A DNA stretch of 64,000 bases from Leptolinea sp964397625 (GTDB lineage: Bacteria; Chloroflexota; Anaerolineae; Anaerolineales; Anaerolineaceae). The stretch lies in assembly GCA_964397625.1 (NCBI GenBank), contig CAYNJT010000004.1, positions 1 to 64,000 of the forward strand. Reading direction: 5' to 3'. Position 1 is the first letter of the stretch. Each line of letters starts with the position of its first letter. Below, piece by piece: positions 8,923-17,951 of this stretch. A program made the translations under genes and the position numbers. A model generated the notes under the pieces. That model was not told where the DNA came from. It searched no databases and saw only the letters and a program-made list of their open reading frames with translations.

Positions 8923-9044
8923 AAATCCTCCGATTGATTTTTAATCGTTCAACCTTATGGGCACTATTACTGGTGTTGATGAGCCTGGCTGTTCTCATCT
9001 CTGTAACCGATACATCGCCAGTATGGATTTATCAGGGATTCTAG
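8919..9044 (+). CDS. DltX-like transmembrane microprotein (acyl-shuttle candidate)
   Basis: 41 residues from a GTG start that overlaps the upstream stop by 4 bases; the MBOAT ATG follows the stop after one base. The N-terminus is basic (K2, R5, R10), one membrane helix spans about 11-30, and the protein ends exactly at WIYQGF (residues 36-41). In D-alanylation of teichoic acids, the DltX microprotein has a single helix and an external C-terminal hexapeptide of the F-I-Y-x-x-F type, whose Tyr receives the acyl group from the MBOAT DltB and passes it to the DltD serine. Topology, length, motif at the very C-terminus and gene order all match here, with Trp for the first Phe and Y38 as the predicted acyl carrier. 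Only the coding potential and the match are seen; the chemistry is inferred. Confidence 0.8.
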   Translation: MKILRLIFNRSTLWALLLVLMSLAVLISVTDTSPVWIYQGF

Positions 9045-9045
9045 T

Positions 9046-10482
9046 ATGCGCATAGAACTGCTTCTCGCGCTGATTCCAGTTGCCCTGATCATCAGGTCAT
9101 TGTCGCGCACACGGGGATATGCTGAACTTCTTTCCATAGCCGGTGTTGTATTGATCTTTGCCCTGCAACCCGAAATACCTGTGCGCTATCTGGAATTCTG
9201 GCTCCCTGTACTTACAATCGCATTGGTTGTTTTCTCCTGGCTGCTTGTAACCCCGCGTGAAAGACGGTTTTCACCAAAGGCTATCCATTTCATTCACCGC
9301 GTCGGGCTTTACGTGATCTTGTTAAGTCTTCTGCGTTACGTTGATCTCGGAAAATTTAGTTTTCTCTCCCGGCCGCCGCAGATTCAACTTGTGTTAACCT
9401 TCCTGATGGTGCTGGCAATCATCGGTTTACATATTGGCAGGTTCAGGGAAGGCAAGTCGGCGATAGTATCAAGCTACACGCTCACCGGGCTTCTCTTATT
9501 GCTCTTTATTATTCTTAAGAATGAGACTCTATCCATAAAAGTTATTCACACCATCCGCCAATGGGTCGGGCAATCATCCAACCTGGCTGGACTGGCAGAC
9601 CTGCGCTGGTTTGGGTATTCCTACATTGCCTTTCGATTAATTCACACCTTGAGAGATTTTCAAAATAATCGTTCTCAGGTGGTTGAACTTCAGGATTATT
9701 TCAACTATGTATTGTTCTTTCCTACTCTTGCCGCCGGCCCAATTGATCGGCTGGAGCGTTTTTCCAGGGATTACCATGAAATTGCAGTGAATGGTTCAGT
9801 AAGCCATGATCTTCTTGAAGGTGGCAAACGATTGACGATAGGCCTGTTCAAAAAATTCTTTCTGGCTGATTCGCTGGCAGTTTTCGCTATCAGTTCGTCA
9901 AACATCTTGCAGGTTAAATCCACCTTCTGGATGTGGATCCTTTTATATGCGTATGCTTTTCAAATTTATTTTGATTTTTCCGGTTACACGGATATTGCCA
10001 TTGGACTTTCTCGTATTATGGGTATCCATATTCCCGAAAACTTCAACCAGCCATATTTGAAGTCAAACATTACCCTTTTTTGGAATAGCTGGCATATGAC
10101 ATTAACACAATGGGTGCGCACCTATCTCTTCAATCCATTGACCCGCTCTATGCGAACAACCATTTTCAAGAATCTTCCTGTGCTCACCATGTTTATCGGA
10201 CAATTGACTACCATGATCTTTATCGGCTTGTGGCATGGGATAACAGTCAACTTCCTACTATGGGGATTGTGGCATGCATTGGGATTATTTCTGCAAAACC
10301 GCTGGTCAAACCTGTTTAAGGGTGTGCACGAAAGGATTTCCGGAAAGCCGATACGACGCATTTTCGAAGGAGTTTCCGTCGTATTAACCTTCCATTTTGT
10401 CACCCTGGGTTGGGTCTGGTTTGCACTGCCTGATCCGGAACAATCCGTATACGTGCTTGGCAGACTATTCGGTTGGGGATAG
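9046..10482 (+). CDS. MBOAT-family O-acyltransferase (DltB/AlgI type)
   Basis: 478 residues, polytopic, about 11-12 membrane segments. The MBOAT signature is clear: 'FWNSWHMTLTQW' with H350 and 'GLWHGITVNFLLWGLWHAL' with H397, the histidine that is catalytic in DltB-type enzymes; 'FDFSGYTDIAIG' is also typical of the DltB/AlgI/PatA group. Such enzymes move an acyl group from a cytoplasmic thioester across the membrane. The ATG has AGGGA 7 bases upstream and lies one base after the microprotein stop. The downstream SGNH gene starts 4 bases past this stop. No D-alanine ligase (DltA), carrier protein (DltC) or alginate genes are in the window, so the acyl donor and the polymer are unknown. Confidence 0.92.
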   Translation: MRIELLLALIPVALIIRSLSRTRGYAELLSIAGVVLIFALQPEIPVRYLEFWLPVLTIALVVFSWLLVTPRERRFSPKAIHFIHRVGLYVILLSLLRYVDLGKFSFLSRPPQIQLVLTFLMVLAIIGLHIGRFREGKSAIVSSYTLTGLLLLLFIILKNETLSIKVIHTIRQWVGQSSNLAGLADLRWFGYSYIAFRLIHTLRDFQNNRSQVVELQDYFNYVLFFPTLAAGPIDRLERFSRDYHEIAVNGSVSHDLLEGGKRLTIGLFKKFFLADSLAVFAISSSNILQVKSTFWMWILLYAYAFQIYFDFSGYTDIAIGLSRIMGIHIPENFNQPYLKSNITLFWNSWHMTLTQWVRTYLFNPLTRSMRTTIFKNLPVLTMFIGQLTTMIFIGLWHGITVNFLLWGLWHALGLFLQNRWSNLFKGVHERISGKPIRRIFEGVSVVLTFHFVTLGWVWFALPDPEQSVYVLGRLFGWG

Positions 10483-10486
10483 GTAC

Positions 10487-12538
10487 ATGGATACCCGATT
10501 CCTTCGTAGTGTTTTATGGAAAACCCTGGTCCTGTTTGCCGGTGTGAATCTGGTCTTCGGCGGATTAAACTGGCGACCAGTCCTTGGAAAAGTCAGCGCG
10601 TACAACCTGATTTTTCCCGGAAGGCAGCGTTTCCCATTTGGCGAGACTCCTGAAAAGAGTTACAGCCTGAATACCTACAACCTGGATACCATGTTTTCCA
10701 CATTGGAGATAAATCGGGGAATTAAATCCAAGGATGAATTCAGGATCATTATGATCGGGGATTCATCTGTCTGGGGGACCTTGCAGCACCCTGAAGAAAC
10801 CATTGCCGCGCAGCTCCAATCTGGTTTTCCGGATCTGATCGTTGGCAAAAAGTTGAAGGTATACAACCTTGGTTATCCTACTGATTCCACGTTCAAAGAT
10901 CTGCTCATTCTGGATAAAGCCCGCCAATACCAACCGGATCTGTTCATCTGGATGGTCACCCTGGATTCCATGGCGGCTGCCAATCAATTAAACTCACCGG
11001 TGATATTACAGAATAAGACTCTCGCGAGGCAATACATTCAATCGTTCAATTTATCCATTCCCCAGGATTCTTTAAACGAAGAAACAACAATCTGGTCCAA
11101 TTCTCTCGTTGTTCAACGCAAAGAGCTCGCAGAGTGGCTGCGGCTTCAATTGTATGGATTTATGTGGGCTTCCACGGGAATTGACCAGTATTATCCGCCG
11201 GTCTACAGCCTGGCCCAGCGGGACCTGGATCAGGATACGGGTTACCTGAAAAAAGAAGGCCCTCTCCATTCCACAGAGATCGCGCTGGATGTTGTTCAGG
11301 CAGGAATGACCCTGGCAGGAAATACCCCCATATTACTTGTAAATGAACCCATCCTTATCAGCAGCGGAAGCAACAGTGATATCCGCTATAACTTTAATTA
11401 CCCGCGATGGGCGTATGACCAATACAGAGAAATATTGGCTAACCATGCCGGCGAGAGCAACTGGATCTATATGGACCTCTGGAACGGCGTTCCAGAGAGC
11501 GAGTTTACCAATACGGCATTCCATATTACACCCACTGGCGTAAAAATGATCATTAATCCAATCGCCGACGCCGTTAAAACGATTGCCCGAAGAGTTGCGC
11601 TTCCACCGGTCAAAGTTGTTTTTCCCACCCCAACTTCTCAACCAAAACCTGCCATACAGGCTACTCAGACGGGAGTAACAACCCTGCCGGTGGAAATAAC
11701 CGCACTGCCTACCTCAACACCAACTCCGGGCGTAATCTATAAATCACCAACCCAGGGGACTTGCGCGGATGAAAAGACGTGGCAAACCATGCCTGTTGTC
11801 CCGGATCATGTTTCGGAAAAAATGCATTCCATCTATTCTGAAGGGATAAAAAAAGGCAATAAGCCTGATGTCATTTCGATAATCGGCGATTGTCAGAATG
11901 TTCCATCGGTCTTCCTTGGGGCGTTTGAGAAACCGGATGATTACACGCTTGGGAAGTACGCCTACCTTCAACCTGTCATTGATCAGTTTGGCAGTTCATT
12001 CGGTCGAAAAGGAATGGCGCGGCATGGTGGGTTAAATATCGCCGGGGTTCTAAACCCTTCACAGGCTGACCGGACAAAATGCCAGGACAAAGAAACACCC
12101 CTTGATTGTGAACTCCGCCTGAATAAACCCGGTATAGTGATCATCAGTCTTGAAGAGTGGTGGGCCGGGAGGCCGGTGGATGTGTACCAGAGTTATCTGA
12201 ATAAAGTTTTGGAAAAAGTGATTGCCTCGGGTGCGGTGCCTATTCTTTCCACCAAGGCAGATAATTTGGAAGGGAACCAGGCTATTAATAAAATCGTGGT
12301 GAAGACTGCCTGCCAATATCAGGCCCCTGTATGGAACTTTTGGGCAGCCGCGCAGAAATTGCCTTCGAAGGGATTATGGACGGATCGATTCCATCTGACA
12401 GTCGGGACGTATGATTTTTCCGACCCGGCACAATTAAAAACCGGTCGCACAATTCGAAACCTTACCGCCCTTCAATCGCTTGATTTCGTCTGGCGGGCGT
12501 TGAATAACATGCCTCAGAATACACTGCCGGTTAAATAA
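10487..12538 (+). CDS. Tandem SGNH-hydrolase-like acyltransferase, DltD/AlgX-like role
   Basis: 683 residues from the ATG at 10487 (GGGGATAGG just before it). An N-terminal membrane anchor (about 5-25) is followed by a first SGNH domain with block I 'IGDSSVWG' and a late 'FHITPTG' histidine; a Pro/Thr-rich linker; and a second SGNH-like domain with 'IGDCQ' in place of GDS and an intact 'DRFHLT' Asp-His pair. In MBOAT systems the SGNH partner (DltD, AlgX/AlgJ, PatB) accepts the acyl group on its serine and hands it to the polymer outside the cell. The first domain keeps Ser but lacks Asp in the DxxH position (TAFH); the second keeps DxxH but has Cys. Operon position makes it the likely final transferase. 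Confidence 0.82.
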   Translation: MDTRFLRSVLWKTLVLFAGVNLVFGGLNWRPVLGKVSAYNLIFPGRQRFPFGETPEKSYSLNTYNLDTMFSTLEINRGIKSKDEFRIIMIGDSSVWGTLQHPEETIAAQLQSGFPDLIVGKKLKVYNLGYPTDSTFKDLLILDKARQYQPDLFIWMVTLDSMAAANQLNSPVILQNKTLARQYIQSFNLSIPQDSLNEETTIWSNSLVVQRKELAEWLRLQLYGFMWASTGIDQYYPPVYSLAQRDLDQDTGYLKKEGPLHSTEIALDVVQAGMTLAGNTPILLVNEPILISSGSNSDIRYNFNYPRWAYDQYREILANHAGESNWIYMDLWNGVPESEFTNTAFHITPTGVKMIINPIADAVKTIARRVALPPVKVVFPTPTSQPKPAIQATQTGVTTLPVEITALPTSTPTPGVIYKSPTQGTCADEKTWQTMPVVPDHVSEKMHSIYSEGIKKGNKPDVISIIGDCQNVPSVFLGAFEKPDDYTLGKYAYLQPVIDQFGSSFGRKGMARHGGLNIAGVLNPSQADRTKCQDKETPLDCELRLNKPGIVIISLEEWWAGRPVDVYQSYLNKVLEKVIASGAVPILSTKADNLEGNQAINKIVVKTACQYQAPVWNFWAAAQKLPSKGLWTDRFHLTVGTYDFSDPAQLKTGRTIRNLTALQSLDFVWRALNNMPQNTLPVK

Positions 12539-12549
12539 GTCTTTTTAAC

Positions 12550-13068
12550 TTATGGCAGGGGTAAATAAACAAAGCCTTTGAAAACAATCTGGTCAGTGTT
12601 CTTCTCCACAATGGTGAAGATCACATTCTTGTCAGCTCCGGGTTGACGACCTACACAATACAGGCGTTCTGGGTGAGCGTACTCAATTAAAGGCCTGCAG
12701 GGAAACGTCTTCGCGGGATCTCCAACGCGGGCAATATATTCCCCTTTGATTGGCTCAGGAAGCTGGATGGTCAAACTGAAATCCCAGCCGGGTTTGGGGC
12801 CCGAGGAATACAATCGGGCTTTTGAGAAATCATCCGGCGGAGGTAAAAGTGTGGCAGTGGGTGTGATAGTGGGGGTGTTTGTCGCAGTCGCTGTAGGTGA
12901 AGGGAGTTTGGTGGGTGTACGGGTTGGTTTAGGTGGGCGAATTGTTGGGGCGGAAGTTAGTGTGGCTGTAGGTTTTCCCAGTGACAGGTTCGAGCAGCCT
13001 GATAGAACAGGCAAGATTAACAGGAAGGACAGAAGTATTGAGTTAGTGATGTTCGATTTACAGTTCAT
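12550..13068 (-). CDS. Small lipoprotein with Pro/Thr spacer
   Basis: 172 residues from the ATG at 13068, whose ATGA overlaps the stop of the upstream adaptor gene. The leader ends in LSGC; a Pro/Thr-rich spacer follows (about 35-75); the C-terminal 95 residues look like a compact beta domain with two Cys ('TFPCRPLIEY' and 'RLYCVG') that could pair. I do not recognise the family. It is the last gene of the 20045-12550 ABC module and convergent with the SGNH gene, only 11 bases away. Confidence 0.65.
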   Translation of the reverse strand: MNCKSNITNSILLSFLLILPVLSGCSNLSLGKPTATLTSAPTIRPPKPTRTPTKLPSPTATATNTPTITPTATLLPPPDDFSKARLYSSGPKPGWDFSLTIQLPEPIKGEYIARVGDPAKTFPCRPLIEYAHPERLYCVGRQPGADKNVIFTIVEKNTDQIVFKGFVYLPLP

Positions 13069-14297
13069 GGTCGAGGTGTCTCCAAAATGACGGCGGTAAC
13101 TGGAAAAGTTACCCGCGCCGTCATATTCCATAATAACCGTGGATCGTTATTCTGTAAATCCAGGGTAACCACGTAGGTATTATCACCCCGCACGGTGATC
13201 CCATATCCCTTTACGCGATTAACGGTTGCGTTGATTTTTAGATCGGGTATGGCATCAAAGGTCACAGAAGCAGGGGTGCCAGCCGAAATGCCTACAATAT
13301 CAACTTCTTTAAGGTCGGTTGTTTCCACCTGCCAGGCTGATGTATCTCCAATCATGACCTGCCCGGCCGTTGGCAATTCACCCACTTCAAGACTGTTGAC
13401 AATGATGGTTCCGTCGAAAGGGGCTTTCAAAACAAGGTCATCCAATGCCGCGCGCGCGGAATCGGCCTGCGCTTTCGCGTTCTTAAGGTTGGCTTCCGCG
13501 AGCGCCAGTTCCTTTGGATCAGGACCGGTCTTTCGGCGGTCGTATGTGCGCTGCGAATCTTCCAATGCCGCCTCAGCTTTAGATACCCTCGCGTCTGCCT
13601 CCGCTATGTCCTGAGGCCTGGGGGGGCCTTCGGCGTATTCCAGATTTCGTTTAACCTGGTCGCGTGCCAGCCGGGCTTGCGAAAGGTAAGCCAACGCCCT
13701 AGCCCGATCAGCGTCATCTTCAGGGCGATCCTGTACATAGCTGAAAGCGGTTTCCGCGTCTTCCACAGCCTGTTCGGCCATGGTCAATTGAGCCTGAATT
13801 CCCTCAAGCATATATTGATTGACCCGCTTGTAATTCAGGTCTTCGCGCTTTTCTTTCGCGTCCTTAACCTCCTGCAAAGCCACTGCCACTGCCATTTCGG
13901 CATCGGCGGCTGCCAGACGGGCTTTTTCTTTAACATCATCCAGTTTTTTTTGAGCGGATGTAACCTGTAATTCCGCGGCCGCGATCGCCGCCTGGGCGTG
14001 TTCACTGCCATCCAGTCTGGCAATGGGATCACCCTTTTTAACCCGATCGCCTTCAAAGGCTTGAATGGATTCAACCCTTCCCGTTGCTGCAAAACTCAGA
14101 ATTGAGCTGCGGATGGGAATGACTTTTGCCTCTGCCGCAGCTCCAGCGCCTGTCTTAACTGGCACATGAGGAGTTGGTGTGGATTGACCGGATGATGAGC
14201 ACCCGGAGATCACGACCAGCATGACGACCATCAGGAAGTATGGAAAGATCCTTTTTTTACTTGAAATGAAAGGGATAACCATTGAGAGATTATTCAT
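13065..14297 (-). CDS. MacA/HlyD-like adaptor lipoprotein 2 of module A
   Basis: 410 residues from the ATG at 14297 (ATGA overlap with the upstream adaptor). Lipobox ISGC. Order of parts: a biotinyl-lipoyl half ('FEGDRVKKGDPIARLDG'), a long alpha-helical hairpin (about 90-280, rich in Ala, Glu, Lys and Gln), the second lipoyl half ('LVLKAPFDGTIIVNSLEVGE') and a beta-barrel/membrane-proximal part. This is the membrane-fusion-protein fold that links an ABC permease to extracytoplasmic partners. It is a close paralogue of the 14294-15472 product. Lipid anchoring instead of a helix distinguishes both from the module B adaptors. Confidence 0.85.
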   Translation of the reverse strand: MNNLSMVIPFISSKKRIFPYFLMVVMLVVISGCSSSGQSTPTPHVPVKTGAGAAAEAKVIPIRSSILSFAATGRVESIQAFEGDRVKKGDPIARLDGSEHAQAAIAAAELQVTSAQKKLDDVKEKARLAAADAEMAVAVALQEVKDAKEKREDLNYKRVNQYMLEGIQAQLTMAEQAVEDAETAFSYVQDRPEDDADRARALAYLSQARLARDQVKRNLEYAEGPPRPQDIAEADARVSKAEAALEDSQRTYDRRKTGPDPKELALAEANLKNAKAQADSARAALDDLVLKAPFDGTIIVNSLEVGELPTAGQVMIGDTSAWQVETTDLKEVDIVGISAGTPASVTFDAIPDLKINATVNRVKGYGITVRGDNTYVVTLDLQNNDPRLLWNMTARVTFPVTAVILETPRP

Positions 14298-15472
14298 TTT
14301 TCGAAGGATACAAACGCTTTCATGTTCCACAGTAACCGGGGATCGTTCTGATCCAGATCAATGGTTACCGTGTAGGTAGTATCACCCTTGCTGGCGATGC
14401 CCATTTGTTTAATTCTGTTAACCTTGCCGGTCATTGCCAAAGAAGGGATGGCATCAAATGTGACACTTACCGGATCTCCCGGTTTAATATCGACGACATC
14501 CAATTCGACCAGGTCAGTGGTTTCCACCTGCCAGGCGGAAATATCTCCAAGCATTACAGTCACTGCTGGAGAAACACCCTGACCGGGTTTCAAGTCGTTG
14601 GAGATGATGGTGCCGTCGAATGGGGCCCTTAATTCAAGATCAGCAAGGCTGGATTTTGCCGCGTCAAGTTGCGCTTTAGCATTTTTTACGGCAGATTCCA
14701 GCACCGCAAGTTGCGAGGCATCCGGTCCTTCTTTGACCTTATCGTAGGTGGTCTGCGCATCCTCAAGAGCAGCCCTGGCGAGAGCGAGGCGGGCATCCGC
14801 CCTTGTGATTTTCTCGGGATTGGGCATTTCAAGGGCTTTGTTCAGGTTGTATAACGCGCGGTCTTTGGCCAGCCGGGCATTGGAAAGTTTTGTTAAATAG
14901 GCCGCTCGATCCAGGTCTTTTTCACCCCGGTCTTTATACGGTTCGTACTCATCCTCAGCATCTTTAAAATCCTTTAGAGCCATGTAATATGTGGCTCTTA
15001 ATCCATCCAGCGCCGCACCGGATACCTGTTGGTAATCCAGGCTCTTGCGGGCATCTTCAGCGTTTTGCAGCTCAATGCGGGCTTTAGCGAGAACGAGTTC
15101 TGCGCTGGCGGTCGATATGCTGGTTTTAACCTTGAAATCATCCAGGTCTTTTTGACTGGAAAGTACCAGAACTTCTGCCTGTGATACTGCCGCGCGGGAG
15201 CGATCCATGCCTTTTAATCTGGCGATGACATCACCAGTTTTCACATTTTTACCTTCAGGAATGATAACTTCATCTACAACGCCTGACATGGAAAAGCTTA
15301 GCGCCGCATTCCGAATGGGAACCAATCTGGCTTCTGTCAAAGTACGAGGCGGAATGACCGTGGCGGTTGACTCTGGAACAGGTGTGACAGATTGAAATAA
15401 AGTGCATCCGGTCATTAGAAAAACGGCGCACGTGGAAAGCAACTTTCTGGAAATACTGGGAAAATGAATCAT
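14294..15472 (-). CDS. MacA/HlyD-like adaptor lipoprotein 1 of module A
   Basis: 392 residues, lipobox MTGC, short spacer, then the membrane-fusion-protein layout: lipoyl half ('IPEGKNVKTGDVIARLKG'), a helical hairpin of about 190 residues, second lipoyl half ('LELRAPFDGTIISNDLKPG') and a beta domain. It follows the FtsX-type permease by 70 bases and is followed at once by a paralogue, so the module may use a mixed adaptor ring or two alternative adaptors. Cargo cannot be predicted. Confidence 0.85.
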   Translation of the reverse strand: MIHFPSISRKLLSTCAVFLMTGCTLFQSVTPVPESTATVIPPRTLTEARLVPIRNAALSFSMSGVVDEVIIPEGKNVKTGDVIARLKGMDRSRAAVSQAEVLVLSSQKDLDDFKVKTSISTASAELVLAKARIELQNAEDARKSLDYQQVSGAALDGLRATYYMALKDFKDAEDEYEPYKDRGEKDLDRAAYLTKLSNARLAKDRALYNLNKALEMPNPEKITRADARLALARAALEDAQTTYDKVKEGPDASQLAVLESAVKNAKAQLDAAKSSLADLELRAPFDGTIISNDLKPGQGVSPAVTVMLGDISAWQVETTDLVELDVVDIKPGDPVSVTFDAIPSLAMTGKVNRIKQMGIASKGDTTYTVTIDLDQNDPRLLWNMKAFVSFEK

Positions 15473-15542
15473 TCGCGTTGATTACCCGAGATTTATTTTA
15501 GGTTGTATGCAACGATTTTGCCACATGCCTGACAAGTTTTTT

Positions 15543-17951
15543 TCATTCATAAGAAAGCACTTCACGGATGGTGAGCTTAGCCGCGTTTTGGGCTGGCGCG
15601 ACACTGGCCAACACAGAAAGTATTATGACCAGGAATAACCAGATGAGAAACCCGGTTATGGTGATCGAAAACATGGATGGCGCATCGAATATTGCGCGGC
15701 TGAGGATATTATTCAGCCAATCGCTGATGGGAAATGAAAGCAGGCTGCCCAGTATCCAACTGATGATGCCGATCAGGAGACCCTCAACGATCACCAATGA
15801 CATGATAGTGCGGTCAGACGCGCCAATGGCGCGCATGATACCGATCTCACGAGTTCGGTCCATAACATTCATGCTCATTGTACCCATTAACCCGATCGCG
15901 CCGACCAGCGCGGTAAGGAATGCCATAAAGACCAGGAACATGGTGAGGATATTCAAGCCTTCAGTGCTGGAGCTTAAGGCGGAAAGGCCGGCATTGATAC
16001 TGGCAACTTTGTAACCCCGGGCGCGCATCAGTTTTTCAATGCGGCTGCCGAATTCTCTCTGCTGCTCAAGAGTGAGGTCAGGATTTTTTGAGCGTATTTG
16101 GAATGAGATGGCTTTATCCGGATTGCCAATGAAATGTGCCAGGTAGTCATAATTGCCATATGCCCTGAAACCGGTACTTTTGCCTGCCAGTTGGAAGAAA
16201 CCCACAACCTGCCATTCGCTTTTGACACCGTTTACCCGCAATTTCAATGTGTTTCCGAGTTGAAGATCGGGGTAGGCGGATAAGAAGCGTTCACTCAACA
16301 CAATCGCGTTTTCATCTCCCGGGATCACCCAGCGGCCTTTGATGATGATCGGAGTGATCAATTGACTCTCTGGATCGACTCCAAGCATTTCGACTGGTTC
16401 ACCAGGTTTGTCATCTGCTTCAAGCACTTCACATCCCGCGTAGGTCCAGCCTTCCACTATACCGACATCCGGGATGACAGACAGGTCCTTCTTCATCTGG
16501 TCGATGCGGTAGAACTGACTCATGGTCATACTGACATCCGCGATGAAATATTTGCTGACCCGCTCAATGTATCGGGTAAGGGCACCCTGAACATTAAATG
16601 TCGCGATAAATATGGATCCGCCAAGTGTGAGGGTGAACAGGGTAAGCGCCAACCGTCCTTTATGCCGGAATGTATTCCGCAGAGAGATTAACATGGGATG
16701 CGAGATACCTTTGATCTGATTGATCTTTCGGTCGATCCAGCTCTCTTTTTGTACGGTGCTCATTTCACGCCCACCGTTGATGGCATGGACGGTTTTAATC
16801 CTCGCGCCTTCATAAATCGGGAAGAAAGCTGCAAGTTGGGGGACAATGAGCGCCAGGACAGCCTGAATGAAAATTGTCTGGATGATCGGGCGGTATTCCT
16901 GAACATCAAAGTTGATGGGCCCAGCGAGTAGCTTTACCACGGCATAGGCAGACCAGTTTGCTGTTGGAATCGCAATAACATATGCTATCGCGCCGTATAA
17001 CGCTATGAGCACCATATAAATGGCGATGATTGATTTTCGGCGGGCGCCAATCGTTTTCATGACGCCAATTTGTTTAATTTGCTGGTTCATCAGAGCGGAA
17101 AGTGTATTGGTGATCAGAAAACCGCTGAGGAAAAGTACCAGCATTCCCAGCGCGAAAAGAATTCCAGTAAGGGCATCCAGATACATCGAGTTTGGATGGT
17201 TGATGGATGACCGAATCGCGGTGGAAGTAACAACCGCACCGTAATCTTCGATCTCTTTATTGATATCAGATGAGATTTCCCGCAGATGGTTCTCATCGGT
17301 CTGGCCGGTTTTCACTGTTACCAGTAGGGTGTTGTAATAAACCGGTTGTTCCAGCCAATCCAGGGTGTGTAAGGTGATGTAAGCGTTTACCGGCGCGATG
17401 AAATACCCTCCTCCGCCGCCGGTTGACCCGATCGTTTGATCGTGGACAATACCTGTTAATCGCAATTCCCGGGTCTTTCCCGATGGCAATTGAATCTCGA
17501 TCATTTCGCCCAGTTGCGCGGGAACATCCCCCCGGTCACTCCTGTCAATGGCGATATCGCGATAGGCTGGGGGCCAGACACCTTCTGTTAGTTGAACCCG
17601 GTTGATTGCCATTTCGTCGATCTCCGGGATGGCATGAATTTCAATCCGATCCCATTCACCTTTATTATTCCGATAGCGCAGTGTTATGCTCCGACGGCCT
17701 TCCGCATCCCCAACATAGGGCAATTCGCGAATTTTGTCTACAAGGCGGTCATCAAACACAGGAATGGAAATGTGCAAATTGGCCGGAGTCATAGCCGCGT
17801 ACCCGATCCGCATATCCTCGGTCAGGATCACGTTAAGACTGGATATTAGCCCCACCGCAAATAATCCAACGGATATCGAAGCGATAACCAGCAACGAGCG
17901 GGTTTTATTTCCCCAAAGATCCGCGAAGACTTTTTGCCAGCGTGGCCTCAT
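15543..17951 (-). CDS. ABC transporter permease, tandem MacB_PCD-FtsX
   Basis: 802 residues with two MacB-type halves. Half 1: a helix at about 14-36, an extracytoplasmic domain, then an FtsX core of three helices (about 262-385). Half 2: a helix near 435-455, a second external domain, and a C-terminal FtsX core (about 670-790) containing 'TREIGIMRAIGASDRTI', the coupling segment that contacts the ATPase. This is the layout of large MacB-superfamily permeases that act by mechanotransmission rather than by a transport channel. ATGA overlap with the ATPase gene upstream supports one complex. Because both FtsX halves are on one chain, the transporter needs two ATPase subunits, and two different ATPase genes lie upstream. 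Confidence 0.9.
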   Translation of the reverse strand: MRPRWQKVFADLWGNKTRSLLVIASISVGLFAVGLISSLNVILTEDMRIGYAAMTPANLHISIPVFDDRLVDKIRELPYVGDAEGRRSITLRYRNNKGEWDRIEIHAIPEIDEMAINRVQLTEGVWPPAYRDIAIDRSDRGDVPAQLGEMIEIQLPSGKTRELRLTGIVHDQTIGSTGGGGGYFIAPVNAYITLHTLDWLEQPVYYNTLLVTVKTGQTDENHLREISSDINKEIEDYGAVVTSTAIRSSINHPNSMYLDALTGILFALGMLVLFLSGFLITNTLSALMNQQIKQIGVMKTIGARRKSIIAIYMVLIALYGAIAYVIAIPTANWSAYAVVKLLAGPINFDVQEYRPIIQTIFIQAVLALIVPQLAAFFPIYEGARIKTVHAINGGREMSTVQKESWIDRKINQIKGISHPMLISLRNTFRHKGRLALTLFTLTLGGSIFIATFNVQGALTRYIERVSKYFIADVSMTMSQFYRIDQMKKDLSVIPDVGIVEGWTYAGCEVLEADDKPGEPVEMLGVDPESQLITPIIIKGRWVIPGDENAIVLSERFLSAYPDLQLGNTLKLRVNGVKSEWQVVGFFQLAGKSTGFRAYGNYDYLAHFIGNPDKAISFQIRSKNPDLTLEQQREFGSRIEKLMRARGYKVASINAGLSALSSSTEGLNILTMFLVFMAFLTALVGAIGLMGTMSMNVMDRTREIGIMRAIGASDRTIMSLVIVEGLLIGIISWILGSLLSFPISDWLNNILSRAIFDAPSMFSITITGFLIWLFLVIILSVLASVAPAQNAAKLTIREVLSYE

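Noticed and set aside
10397..10486. A longer start for the SGNH gene inside the MBOAT gene.
   Set aside because: It would overlap the MBOAT gene by 86 bases and add residues ahead of the membrane anchor; the ATG at 10487 fits the 4-base operon spacing.
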